This document shows positions 54,751 to 62,309 of a stretch of 64,000 nucleotides of DNA, piece by piece (the stretch's first letter is position 1; every line of letters starts with the position of its first letter). The notes beneath the pieces were generated by a model. That model was not told where the DNA came from. It was given only the letters and a program-made list of their open reading frames with translations, and ran no database searches. Both the position numbers and the translations under genes were made by a program. The DNA comes from Tenuifilaceae bacterium CYCD. Lineage in GTDB: Bacteria; Bacteroidota; Bacteroidia; Bacteroidales; Tenuifilaceae. The stretch covers positions 2,728,001 to 2,792,000 of the forward strand of contig AP027304.1 of NCBI GenBank assembly GCA_036322835.1, written 5' to 3'.

Positions 54751-55344
54751 TTATAAGCAGTCAGGTTTCGATACTGATAAAATTGAGAATAATTGTTCTT
54801 TGTCAAATTCTGAAACTCCGTTGTCGGTTGCCATTTGTAAAGCTTCTTGATATGTCGGTTTTGTGTTGAAGAATTTGCGATTGAAATAGTCATATTTGAT
54901 ATACGACCAGAAATAATAATAAATTCCTTTAGGTTCAATCATCAAAGCGGCATTGATATACTCTTCAATTTTGTCAATGGTAGGGCGTTGTGTCAGAAAT
55001 GCTTTATTGCCTTGTAATAAACAGATTGCTGCATAAAAGAATGTTTCTGAATTGTCAAAATTATCTTCAATTGCTTTTTCAAAAGCCGAAAGAGCTTTGT
55101 CATATAATTTCAATTTCAAATAACACATTGCAATTGAAGTGTTCAAGTCTTTATTGTCGGGATTATCTGAAAGAGCTTTACGATATTCGTTTGCGTATTT
55201 GTTTACCTCTGGCATCGGCATTGAATACACACTATTAAAAGTCGATATTACTATCGGTTTATGACAAAATCTACATTCCGTTTGTCCCGTTGTAACTCTG
55301 TCACCACAACCGGGGCAAGTTAATTCTACTATTTGTTGAGCCAT
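54751..55344 (-). CDS. Cassette gene: zinc-ribbon TPR protein
   Basis: 197 residues. An N-terminal zinc ribbon has C10-x2-C13 (CPGCG) and C24-x2-C27 (CRFCHK). Two or three TPR units follow (about 45-190), for example KDLNTSIAMCYLKLKLYDKALSAFEKAI. No membrane segment. It is the last gene of a five-gene cassette, 18 bp after its neighbour. Zinc-ribbon proteins next to SPFH (YdjI-like) proteins occur in envelope-stress operons such as Bacillus ydjFGHI. A similar scaffold role is possible but not shown. Confidence 0.75.
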   Translation of the reverse strand: MAQQIVELTCPGCGDRVTTGQTECRFCHKPIVISTFNSVYSMPMPEVNKYANEYRKALSDNPDNKDLNTSIAMCYLKLKLYDKALSAFEKAIEDNFDNSETFFYAAICLLQGNKAFLTQRPTIDKIEEYINAALMIEPKGIYYYFWSYIKYDYFNRKFFNTKPTYQEALQMATDNGVSEFDKEQLFSILSVSKPDCL

Positions 55345-55361
55345 ATTTACAAATCTGTTTT

Positions 55362-56042
55362 TTAGTTTAAAAGTTTTAATTGTCGGTTTCTTTCGTTAGC
55401 CAAATTGCAAATTTTATCAACTATCAGTTGAATGTCGTCAAGTTTGTTTTTCTGCATTGCTTTTTCAAGATTGTCAATTTCACTAATTACATCTTGCTCA
55501 ATTGATTTTACATTGTAAGAAGATTTAACTTGACTGCTATGTATCAAATCATAAGCCTTTTCAACCTTCTTACGAATAGTATTGTCTGATATTTGTTTTA
55601 ACAAAGCATCAAGTCTTGAAGAAGATTCTTTCACATATTTTAATTCTACTTCATGCCTTTCAATATTATCTGCTGTATGTTCATTTGCAATCAGGTTTGT
55701 AAGCAATAGAATTGCGAAAATTGCAGCAATTGTAACTTGCACTAATAATGCAACTGTTATACTTTCAGGTGAAATTGCTATAAAAACAACACCAACTATT
55801 AGTGCCAAAAAAAAGTAACTTGTTGTAATCACAAACAATGGACGACCATAATCAGCCGAAACGCTTCCCTTTCTCACAAAAGAAGGCGTTATTAGAAGCA
55901 TTAAATATGCTAAGTGAATAGAGGCGTATGAAATCCAAACTGAAGCAGGTTGGTCTGTGCCTTTAAGCAGAAAGAAATAAAGGTTAAAAACAATCAAAAA
56001 GATTGAATCCAACAAGTACCAAAAAATTTTATTTTTTTTCAT
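55362..56042 (-). CDS. Cassette gene: four-helix membrane protein with C-terminal coiled coil
   Basis: 226 residues. Four N-terminal membrane helices (10-30, 38-58, 70-95, 100-120) are followed by a cytoplasmic helical tail of about 110 residues with coiled-coil character (NIERHEVELKYVKESSSRLDALLKQISDN). I do not recognise it. It lies between the SPFH gene (14 bp upstream) and the zinc-ribbon gene (18 bp downstream), so it is probably part of the same complex, perhaps its membrane anchor. Confidence 0.68.
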   Translation of the reverse strand: MKKNKIFWYLLDSIFLIVFNLYFFLLKGTDQPASVWISYASIHLAYLMLLITPSFVRKGSVSADYGRPLFVITTSYFFLALIVGVVFIAISPESITVALLVQVTIAAIFAILLLTNLIANEHTADNIERHEVELKYVKESSSRLDALLKQISDNTIRKKVEKAYDLIHSSQVKSSYNVKSIEQDVISEIDNLEKAMQKNKLDDIQLIVDKICNLANERNRQLKLLN

Positions 56043-56056
56043 AATTGCCTCCTTTC

Positions 56057-57139
56057 TTACATTTTACTTAAAATTTCCTTTTTCTTTTCATCAAACTCCT
56101 CTTGTGTAATTGCACCAATGTCAAGCATTTCTTTAAGTTGTTTGATTTTTTCAACAGGGCTTACATTTTGAGGTTGTTGACTTTGAGAAGGATTAAAAAC
56201 TTGTTGAGCCATACCGCCAAACACTCCACCAGCAGCCAAACCCATTCCTAAACCTGCGCCTGCCGTGGCAACGCCACCGCCTTCGTTATTTGCAATACCT
56301 TTAAGTATATCAACTTGTTGCTGTTTTGCCCAGTCTTCGCCCAATATTCCCATAACAGATTTGTCTGCTTGTGCATTTCTCATTTTTGCAATGGCATCCA
56401 TTCCAATTTCATCATAACGCCTTCTTAGTTCATCATCGTCAATATTGATTGCTGCAATTGAAAACTTAACTAATTTTAATCCATAATCATTAAGCGTTTC
56501 CTGCATGAATGGACTTATAGCATCTGCAAATTCATCTAATCGGGCTTCAATGCCTAAAAGTTCTTGCGTTGATTCGTTTGCTGCTCTTGTAATGCTTGAC
56601 TTTATTTTGCTTTGAAATTCATTAATGAAATATTTGCTAAGTTCTTCCTGAAATTGAAAAGGCACATTATTACCTATCAGTTTTTCAAGAAACTTAACAG
56701 GGTTGTCTATTTGAACTTTATATGCCCCTCTTGCTTTAAGTTTGGTAGCAATTCCAAGCATTTTGTCACGCACCTGAATTGGAGAATCTGTACCCCACAA
56801 AATTTCTTCGGAGTGAGCTTTGCGAATAAAATAAACAACACAATTAAATGTACTTATGCCACCAGTAAAAGCGTTTCGTAAACGACTTATAAAAGGATAG
56901 TTTTCAGTTGATAGTTTGTAAGTTCCATTTTCAAAGGTTTGTTCAACATTACCACCTTTTATAAAAATGGCTTCTTCACCAGGCATAACAATAAGAGTAG
57001 AATTTGTATTAAAATCTTCCTCTGGTTGTCGCCAAATTAAAAGTTCACCGGGGCCAGAATTTTTGATTACATCAGCCCAGTGCTTTTTACCGCCTGTAAA
57101 GGCGGTTTCGTTTGGATTTTTGTTATTGAAAAGTCCCAT
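56057..57139 (-). CDS. Cassette gene: SPFH/YdjI-like protein with C-terminal SHOCT domain
   Basis: 360 residues. The N-terminus (KKHWADVIKNSGPGELLIWRQPEEDF) and the SPFH core (about 40-250; VMPGEEAIFIKGGNVEQTFENGTYKLST) match the virion-core-like YdjI branch of the band-7 superfamily. A glycine/alanine-rich segment with GMGLAAGGVFGGMAQQ (about 290-315) follows. The protein ends in a SHOCT motif (EKIKQLKEMLDIGAITQEEFDEKKKEIL). SPFH proteins build ring-like scaffolds on membranes; YdjI in Bacillus helps recruit PspA under membrane stress. It is central to a five-gene cassette, which has no pspA. Confidence 0.85.
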   Translation of the reverse strand: MGLFNNKNPNETAFTGGKKHWADVIKNSGPGELLIWRQPEEDFNTNSTLIVMPGEEAIFIKGGNVEQTFENGTYKLSTENYPFISRLRNAFTGGISTFNCVVYFIRKAHSEEILWGTDSPIQVRDKMLGIATKLKARGAYKVQIDNPVKFLEKLIGNNVPFQFQEELSKYFINEFQSKIKSSITRAANESTQELLGIEARLDEFADAISPFMQETLNDYGLKLVKFSIAAINIDDDELRRRYDEIGMDAIAKMRNAQADKSVMGILGEDWAKQQQVDILKGIANNEGGGVATAGAGLGMGLAAGGVFGGMAQQVFNPSQSQQPQNVSPVEKIKQLKEMLDIGAITQEEFDEKKKEILSKM

Positions 57140-57159
57140 GATTTTTTTGTTTAATAATT

Positions 57160-57621
57160 TTATGGTTTGTCAATTCCGTAAATACCACTACAAGTAATAA
57201 ATAAGCGAATGTAAATTTTCTTAAATGCTTTAACCATTCCATACTTATTTAAAACCATAATAGAATATTCTGAACAAGTTGGTTTTAATGTACATTTTCT
57301 TCTTTTTTCTTCCGATGCATAGTGCTGATATAGTTCTATAAAAAGAATAGAAAATCTTTTATAAAACATCAATAGCAATAGTACACTAATGATAAAGTGC
57401 AACGAAGTAAAATTGTAACTAAAACCAACAAATACGAGTATTTTAGCAACTAAATAAGTGATTAAAAGAGTTGCTAACTCTAAAACAACTATGTATTTCA
57501 TTGCTGTAATAATATTTGTCTTAGGTCTATTAATTTCTCTATTAACACAATAATTTATTAATGCTTCCAACTCGTATTTGTTTTGAGGTTTTTCCATTAT
57601 ACAATTACGATTTTTTCTCAC
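57160..57621 (-). CDS. Cassette gene: YidD-like membrane protein
   Basis: 153 residues. The C-terminal 60 residues match YidD, the membrane protein insertion efficiency factor: ELYQHYASEEKRRKCTLKPTCSEYSIMVLNKYG, with C110 and PTCSEYS at 114-120. An N-terminal extension of about 90 residues adds two membrane helices not present in ordinary YidD (about 70-85 residues). The conserved RCxP end is changed to a TCSGIYG stretch. It may have a role in this cassette's membrane module rather than in YidC-dependent insertion. An internal ATG (MEKPQ, near 57597) is a possible start. Confidence 0.72.
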   Translation of the reverse strand: MRKNRNCIMEKPQNKYELEALINYCVNREINRPKTNIITAMKYIVVLELATLLITYLVAKILVFVGFSYNFTSLHFIISVLLLLMFYKRFSILFIELYQHYASEEKRRKCTLKPTCSEYSIMVLNKYGMVKAFKKIYIRLFITCSGIYGIDKP

Positions 57622-58288
57622 GCAATTTTGCTTTCATTGCCTGAATTGCTCGTTCTGTATAGTCATTTTGTTCTAGAGAACAATAGAATTTGTCACCAGG
57701 AACAGTTAAAGCAAAACGATTTGAATCAATATTTTCTAATAATGATTTCTTTTGTTTTGGGTCCCAATACGGTGTTTCTACTGTGTCTGTACTTGTAGAG
57801 AAGTTCGTTATATCTTTATAGAAATACTCCTCAGTTGCAACTTTTTTGTCATCTTTATCAAAATGAATTGTATTCTGATACAAATACACTTGAGTAGAAG
57901 AGAAAAACAACCAAGAAACTTGATATGCAGAACTTCTCCAACTTCCATCTTTTCCTCTTTTAGCATAGCTTATATTATTACCATAAGCCCAACCTTCAAA
58001 ATGAACAGGGTCGATTTCTTTTAATTCAGATTCATCTAAACCAATTTTGTCTAATGCTTTCTTTTTAAAATCTTGCTTAGAAATTGTTGACTTAACTAAT
58101 TCGTCATATTGAACATCAGACATTGTTTTTGATAAACAACCCTCTACAGCAAAATAACGAATAACTTTTTTCTGTTCATCATTACGATTCTTGTAACGAT
58201 TTTTCACTTCTGAAGGGTCAGACATTGAACTACTTTTATAAAAATATACTCCGACACCAATTAAAATAAGAACAATTATAAATCCCAT
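57605..58288 (-). CDS. Cassette gene: membrane-anchored hypothetical protein
   Basis: 227 residues. One N-terminal helix (MGFIIVLILIGVGVYFY) anchors a soluble domain with two parts: a helical portion (35-105) and a beta-rich portion (120-220; WGSWRSSAYQVSWLFFSSTQVYLYQ-type strands). I do not recognise it. It is the first gene of the five-gene cassette and overlaps the YidD-like gene by 17 bp. About 260 bp upstream to the cassette core are non-coding and could hold a promoter. Confidence 0.65.
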   Translation of the reverse strand: MGFIIVLILIGVGVYFYKSSSMSDPSEVKNRYKNRNDEQKKVIRYFAVEGCLSKTMSDVQYDELVKSTISKQDFKKKALDKIGLDESELKEIDPVHFEGWAYGNNISYAKRGKDGSWRSSAYQVSWLFFSSTQVYLYQNTIHFDKDDKKVATEEYFYKDITNFSTSTDTVETPYWDPKQKKSLLENIDSNRFALTVPGDKFYCSLEQNDYTERAIQAMKAKLREKKS

Positions 58289-58547
58289 AATATTAAAATT
58301 TTATTTGCCTACTCTGTTTAATTATAAGGTTTTCGGCTTTCCCTATATTTTATTAATTTAAACTTTTAATTTACATCTTGATGTTGTAGTTTATCCTGTA
58401 TTCATAATGGTTTGATTTAAAATTTGGGTTCTATAACGAATGTCTGAAAAAGAGTAAGAACCTTTAACTCTTGTTTTTTATCTTTGTTTCTTCTTTTCTT
58501 CATTTTTCAATTTTGTTTTCAAGCTGTACGTCGTTTCTTAGTTTTGC

Positions 58548-58680
58548 TGCTAACGTTTCCGTGGCAAGAAATGTTGGGGAGTTAACGACCGAACATTTAT
58601 CCCACGTTAAACTGATACTAAAGTACTAAAAACTTGCTTATCTGCGCACCAGCCCCAATATTTTTTGCCACGTGTTACAG
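58548..58680 (-). other. Integron attC site 9
   Basis: 133 bp, arms CGTGGCAAGAAATGTTGGGG / CCCCAATATTTTTTGCCACG. Left core GCTGCTAAC complements site 8. Right core is GTTACAGGC, matched by GCCTGTAAC in site 10. The stop codon of the adjacent decayed gene lies inside the right core. Confidence 0.87.
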
Positions 58681-59301
58681 GCTGTGGTTTTTTATCAATT
58701 GTTCTTTCAATAATCCATCAATGAATTTAATGTATTTCAAATATTCAGACAGTAAAATATTTCCGTCCATTATTGTTTCGTTTGTCTGATATTTAATTTT
58801 AAGTTTATCACTATCGTATTGAATGTTAAATACTGAGGTTTCTAATCCAAAAATCAAATCTTGAATTTCCTTTTTTGAAAACAAGGATTCAATTTCTTTT
58901 TTTCGATTTGTTTTGTATCCAATAGTTTTAAAGAATTCAAAATGGTCATCATTCCGTTGCTTACTAAATATTTTCTCTAAAAATCCTTTTCTCCATATAT
59001 AAAGGAAGAATTCATCTTGCTTTTCAAGTTCTGCTTCTATTCTCAAATTACTTAATCCAAATTTGTCTCTTTCGGCAGGTGATTGTCTAAATGTCGAATG
59101 AAGTTCAATATTAATTCCTTGGTACTCTTTTAATATTCTGAGATGAAAGTAATCGGAGAGTATAATTCCCGCGTTCTGGGTTTGTTGCGTTATTTTGAAT
59201 ACGCCATCAATCTCAGTCGCAACTTTCTGCCAAAAATCTCTTGGGTCAATATGATATCGAGGATTCTGTTTCCATTTTTCTTAAAAGCTTCGTAACACCA
59301 T
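58675..59301 (-). pseudogene. Cassette gene inactivated by an early in-frame stop
   Basis: From an ATG at 59301, right beside the core of attC site 10, the frame reads MVLRSF then TAA at codon 7. The same frame then continues open for about 200 codons (EKWKQNPRYHIDPRDFWQKV... to ...LIKNHSL) and ends inside the core of site 9. No other ATG occurs in that stretch; an internal TTG at 59046 would give only 123 residues. The full product would be about 208 residues, soluble, unrecognised. Either the gene is dead or it starts at a rare codon. Confidence 0.62.
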
Positions 59302-59304
59302 TGC

Positions 59305-59439
59305 CTGTAACGTTCCTGTGGTTTGGCATGCTGTGGAGTTGCTTGCAGCACGCTTATCCGCCGTTAAGAACTTAGTTAAAGGTAGCAATAATTCTGCATC
59401 TGCCAAATCAGCCACAGTAGGCTAAACCACATGTTGGCA
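59305..59439 (-). other. Integron attC site 10
   Basis: 135 bp, arms TGTGGTTTGGCATGCTGTGG / CCACAGTAGGCTAAACCACA. Left core CCTGTAAC complements site 9. Right core GTTGGCAGC does not pair with its own left core, but pairs with the lone GCTGCCAAC at 60680. Confidence 0.88.
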
Positions 59440-59443
59440 GCAG

Positions 59444-60619
59444 TTATTCTTTATGTATTTCAATTTGTTTAATAATACCACGATTGTCTTTAAGCGTTAA
59501 TGTTGCTTTATCCTTATCTTTAAGTTTTAGACCCAATAAATTACAAATATCCCAATTTTCGTAATTTGTGCTGTCTATAGCTATAATTTTATCACCTAGG
59601 TTGATTTGACCTTTCAATTCCCCCCAAACAACTCCAACGGTTATTTGACTGTTAAATACAGTTGGGCTTACAGGCCATTTTTTCTCTTCTAAATTTATTT
59701 CGCTTTCAAAGGGTTCAAAGTAAAAGTTCTTATTCAAGTAATCTAATGTCACCGTTCCATATTTTAGAAGTTCTGAACCAATACTTGATTGTACTATACT
59801 AGATGTTTCAACTATGGTATTTTCAAATTTCCCTTTGTTGATTTGTAATAGAGGTATTCTCAGCCTGAACATTTCTGTATTATTTTCTGCACCGAATAAA
59901 CCAAAAGAATTCGCCCCAAAACCTGTTGATATCGTTTCGAAAGGTTTATTCTTTTCACCCTTAATTATATTATTCATCATACCGTTAGAGAGCGAAAAGA
60001 AAGCACCATTTCCGGTATCAAAGATTACTTCCAGAGGAATTTTATTAATTGATATTTGAATAAATGGATAGCTAGATTTAATAAGTTTCAGTTTTGAGAT
60101 ATTATCCTTACTTAAAGGTAACTTCTTTTGATTATCGGTTATGGTTACTGTATGATTTTTGGAAGAAATTTGAACGATTGAATTTCTTAACATATTACTT
60201 CCAATTATTCCTTCCACATTTAAGCATTTAAACCAATCAGGAGAGGATTGAATGACAGATGCTGGAATATCATTAAAAATAATACTGCCTAGTTTCAAGT
60301 CATTGAGAGATACAATCTTTAAAGTGTCTTTGTTTTTAAACATATCTACAACTATCTGCTTATTCATCAAAGCTGGGTTGATTTCTCTGAACAAACTTTC
60401 GCTGATTAAAGTGGTAGATCCTGTATCGAAAAGAAATTTTCTTTTTTTGCCGTTTATCTCAACGTTAATAAAAATCTTGTCGTTATTAGTTTCATAAGGA
60501 ATAACGTCATAATAATCTTTGTGAGTTGCACCTCCTTGGTTAAAGGAAAATTCTTGTCCAAAGCTGTAATGAAAATTAAAAATTCCAATCGCTATAAGTA
60601 ATAAGTTTAATCTTTTCAT
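59444..60619 (-). CDS. Cassette gene: secreted retropepsin-like aspartic protease with PDZ-like C-terminus
   Basis: 391 residues with a signal peptide (LLLIAIGIFNFHYSFGQ). Two aspartic protease motifs are present: FDTGST near residue 64-69 and FDTGNG near 200, each after a hydrophobic strand, so one chain could form a pepsin-like two-lobed site. The C-terminal ~75 residues (VGVVWGELKGQINLGDKIIAIDSTNYENW) resemble a PDZ domain. Proteins of this kind are exported and cleave unknown targets. It is the only gene of the cassette nearest the attI-like end, the most strongly expressed position if a Pc promoter works. Confidence 0.82.
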   Translation of the reverse strand: MKRLNLLLIAIGIFNFHYSFGQEFSFNQGGATHKDYYDVIPYETNNDKIFINVEINGKKRKFLFDTGSTTLISESLFREINPALMNKQIVVDMFKNKDTLKIVSLNDLKLGSIIFNDIPASVIQSSPDWFKCLNVEGIIGSNMLRNSIVQISSKNHTVTITDNQKKLPLSKDNISKLKLIKSSYPFIQISINKIPLEVIFDTGNGAFFSLSNGMMNNIIKGEKNKPFETISTGFGANSFGLFGAENNTEMFRLRIPLLQINKGKFENTIVETSSIVQSSIGSELLKYGTVTLDYLNKNFYFEPFESEINLEEKKWPVSPTVFNSQITVGVVWGELKGQINLGDKIIAIDSTNYENWDICNLLGLKLKDKDKATLTLKDNRGIIKQIEIHKE

Positions 60620-60679
60620 TTGTTTGTTATTATTGACTTTCTCATTAGATAAATAACTTCCTTAAATGCTATCATAATT

Positions 60680-60688
60680 GCTGCCAAC
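60680..60688 (-). other. attI-like end of the cassette array (lone core box)
   Basis: GCTGCCAAC on the plus strand is the exact partner of the right core of site 10. On the minus strand it reads GTTGGCAGC, a GTTRRRY core at the start of the first cassette. There is no palindrome around it, unlike the ten attC sites; this asymmetry is expected for attI. No integron integrase gene is found next to it. Confidence 0.6.
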
Positions 60689-60782
60689 TTGCTTATATAT
60701 ACCATTTTTTAGTATCAATACACCCATTTTGGGATGTATTGTACAGTTTTATAGTATAATATTTATTTTAAAATTAGGTATA

Positions 60783-60813
60783 AAACTAAGTATATTTTTT
60801 TGTGGATCAAAAT
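60783..60813 (-). promoter_or_regulatory. Candidate cassette promoter (Pc-like)
   Basis: On the minus strand, TTTG (60810-60813) is followed after exactly 19 bp by TAGTTTTA (60783-60790). This matches the Bacteroidota consensus TTTG-N19-TAnnTTTG at all defined positions but one. It points into the array about 95 bp upstream of the lone core box. The region is AT-rich, so chance matches are possible. Confidence 0.45.
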
Positions 60814-61006
60814 TTTACTTGCGTGTTTAGGTGGTTACACAGTTATTTTTTTTCGTAGTTACTCGCTTTCGGTCGTCGGTTTTTGGTTGTTTGTCATTAG
60901 ATCAGTTAATTATTTGATTGCTAGGTTGAACCAGATGCTTTAATTTCTTAAATTTATTTATACAAAATGTAACGTATTATTAGTTAATCACTTAAAAATT
61001 TAAAGT

Positions 61007-61963
61007 ATGACATCAAAACAGACCGCAAAGCACAGTATGTACATAACGGTAGTTGAGTACTTAACAATTTACCTAGAGGTTGTAGGTCGGCTTCCAAATC
61101 TCTCTGCATCCCTCACCGAGCTGAGGAGTTACGTTACGGGGATCGAGGAACTTTCGTCGCAGCATGTGTTTAGCAAGACCGGCATATCGGCAGCTAAACG
61201 AAGCCAAAAGAATGCGCTGGCCAAGATGCTGGCCAACCTGATTATCCGGCTTAGGGCCTTTGCCAAGCTGGAGAATAACCAGGTGCTCCGCGATGAGCTG
61301 AAGCACTCCGAGAGCACCCTTAAGGTTATGCCCGATACCACCCTCTACGGCTACGCGCAGGGTATATATAGCCGCATAGACGAGAATATCAGGGTGTTGG
61401 ATACCTACGGCATAACCGCCGAGTCCCAAGCTGCGCTCCAGCAGGCTATGGGTAGCTTCTTTTCATCTATACCCAAGCCCCGGCTCAGCATAGCGGACAA
61501 GAAACAGATTACGGTGGACTTAGCGCGTTACTTCGACAACGCCGATGCTATCCTCGCAAATGTTGATACGGTGATGAAGATCATGAAGGAGGTTAACCCC
61601 AAGGTGTACAACGGGTACGTATCGTCGAGGAAGGTTGTTCATACCGGAAGCACCTCGTTAACGCTACGGGGTATAGTAACCGATTCGGCCACGGGAGATC
61701 CGGTTAAGGGAGTGCTGCTAAGCTTTAGCGCCATAGCCGACGATACCACGCTTAACACATCAACCAATGCCCTTATTGCCAGCAAGGAGGAGGTGCAGCT
61801 TACCAAGCGTACTGCCGATAAGGGTGGCTTTAACATTAAATCGTTGCCCGAGGGTATTTATAGCGTAAACGTTAAGAAGAACGGCTATAAGCCGCAGATT
61901 TTAACCCTGGCGGTGAACGATGGCGAGCTGAACGAACTGAATATTGAGATTGTTAAGAATTAA
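61007..61963 (+). CDS. Protein with helical N-terminus and CarboxypepD_reg-like C-terminus
   Basis: 318 residues, no signal peptide. The first ~200 residues are helical (VEYLTIYLEVVGRLPNLSASLTELRSYVTGIEELSSQHVF). The last ~95 form a carboxypeptidase-regulatory-like beta-sandwich (LRGIVTDSATGDPVKGVLLSF...GGFNIKSLPEGIYSVNVKKNGYKPQILTL). I do not recognise the N-terminal domain. The gene is clearly more GC-rich than the cassette genes to its left, marking the end of the array. It is divergent from the array and ends at a strong terminator. Confidence 0.75.
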   Translation: MTSKQTAKHSMYITVVEYLTIYLEVVGRLPNLSASLTELRSYVTGIEELSSQHVFSKTGISAAKRSQKNALAKMLANLIIRLRAFAKLENNQVLRDELKHSESTLKVMPDTTLYGYAQGIYSRIDENIRVLDTYGITAESQAALQQAMGSFFSSIPKPRLSIADKKQITVDLARYFDNADAILANVDTVMKIMKEVNPKVYNGYVSSRKVVHTGSTSLTLRGIVTDSATGDPVKGVLLSFSAIADDTTLNTSTNALIASKEEVQLTKRTADKGGFNIKSLPEGIYSVNVKKNGYKPQILTLAVNDGELNELNIEIVKN

Positions 61964-61997
61964 CGGTTACCCAATACGTTTTTGCTACTGTGTAATG

Positions 61998-62022
61998 GCA
62001 CGCGCTTTTTGCGCGTGCTTTT
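61998..62022 (+). terminator. Rho-independent terminator
   Basis: An 8-bp GC-rich stem (GCACGCGC/GCGCGTGC) with a TTTTT loop and T-rich tail, 35 bp after the stop of the 318-residue gene. Confidence 0.85.
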
Positions 62023-62104
62023 GTGTTAAGGAGTAAGACAAGGTTGGAATATAGAATAGAGAGGGTTGATAGCCCTTAGATTTTAACTCATGGAGCAAGG
62101 ATGA

Positions 62105-62280
62105 GGCATTGAACGGCTATGCGCGGTTTAACCATTTGTTGAATGCACCGCCAGGGATGTGGATGGTGAGCATCGAATTAGCTAAGGATGGGCACGCGTT
62201 AGAAACGCGCGCCAGCGAAGTTTACAGGTTGCATGTAGTAAGGTGAAAGCGCACGCGTTAGAAACACTCGCCAGCAGAGG
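62105..62280 (-). repeat. Dispersed intergenic repeat, inverted partial copies
   Basis: Reverse-complement matches to the repeat at 12985 and 19797: GGTTTAACCATTTGTTGAATG near 62125, and ACGCGTTAGAAACGCGCGCC near 62195. A second short copy lies near 62255. No gene is seen between 62023 and 62309. Confidence 0.65.
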
Positions 62281-62309
62281 TGTATACCCGTGAGGGGTAA
62301 AGTTGTTTG

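Noticed and set aside
41130-59439. The palindromes as terminal repeats of insertion sequences or as transcription terminators
   Set aside because: They occur once per gene block, carry junction-specific cores matched across genes, lack T-runs, and no transposase lies between them.
60689-61006. Integron integrase gene at the expected place
   Set aside because: No open frame with tyrosine recombinase motifs lies here on either strand; the next gene is unrelated.
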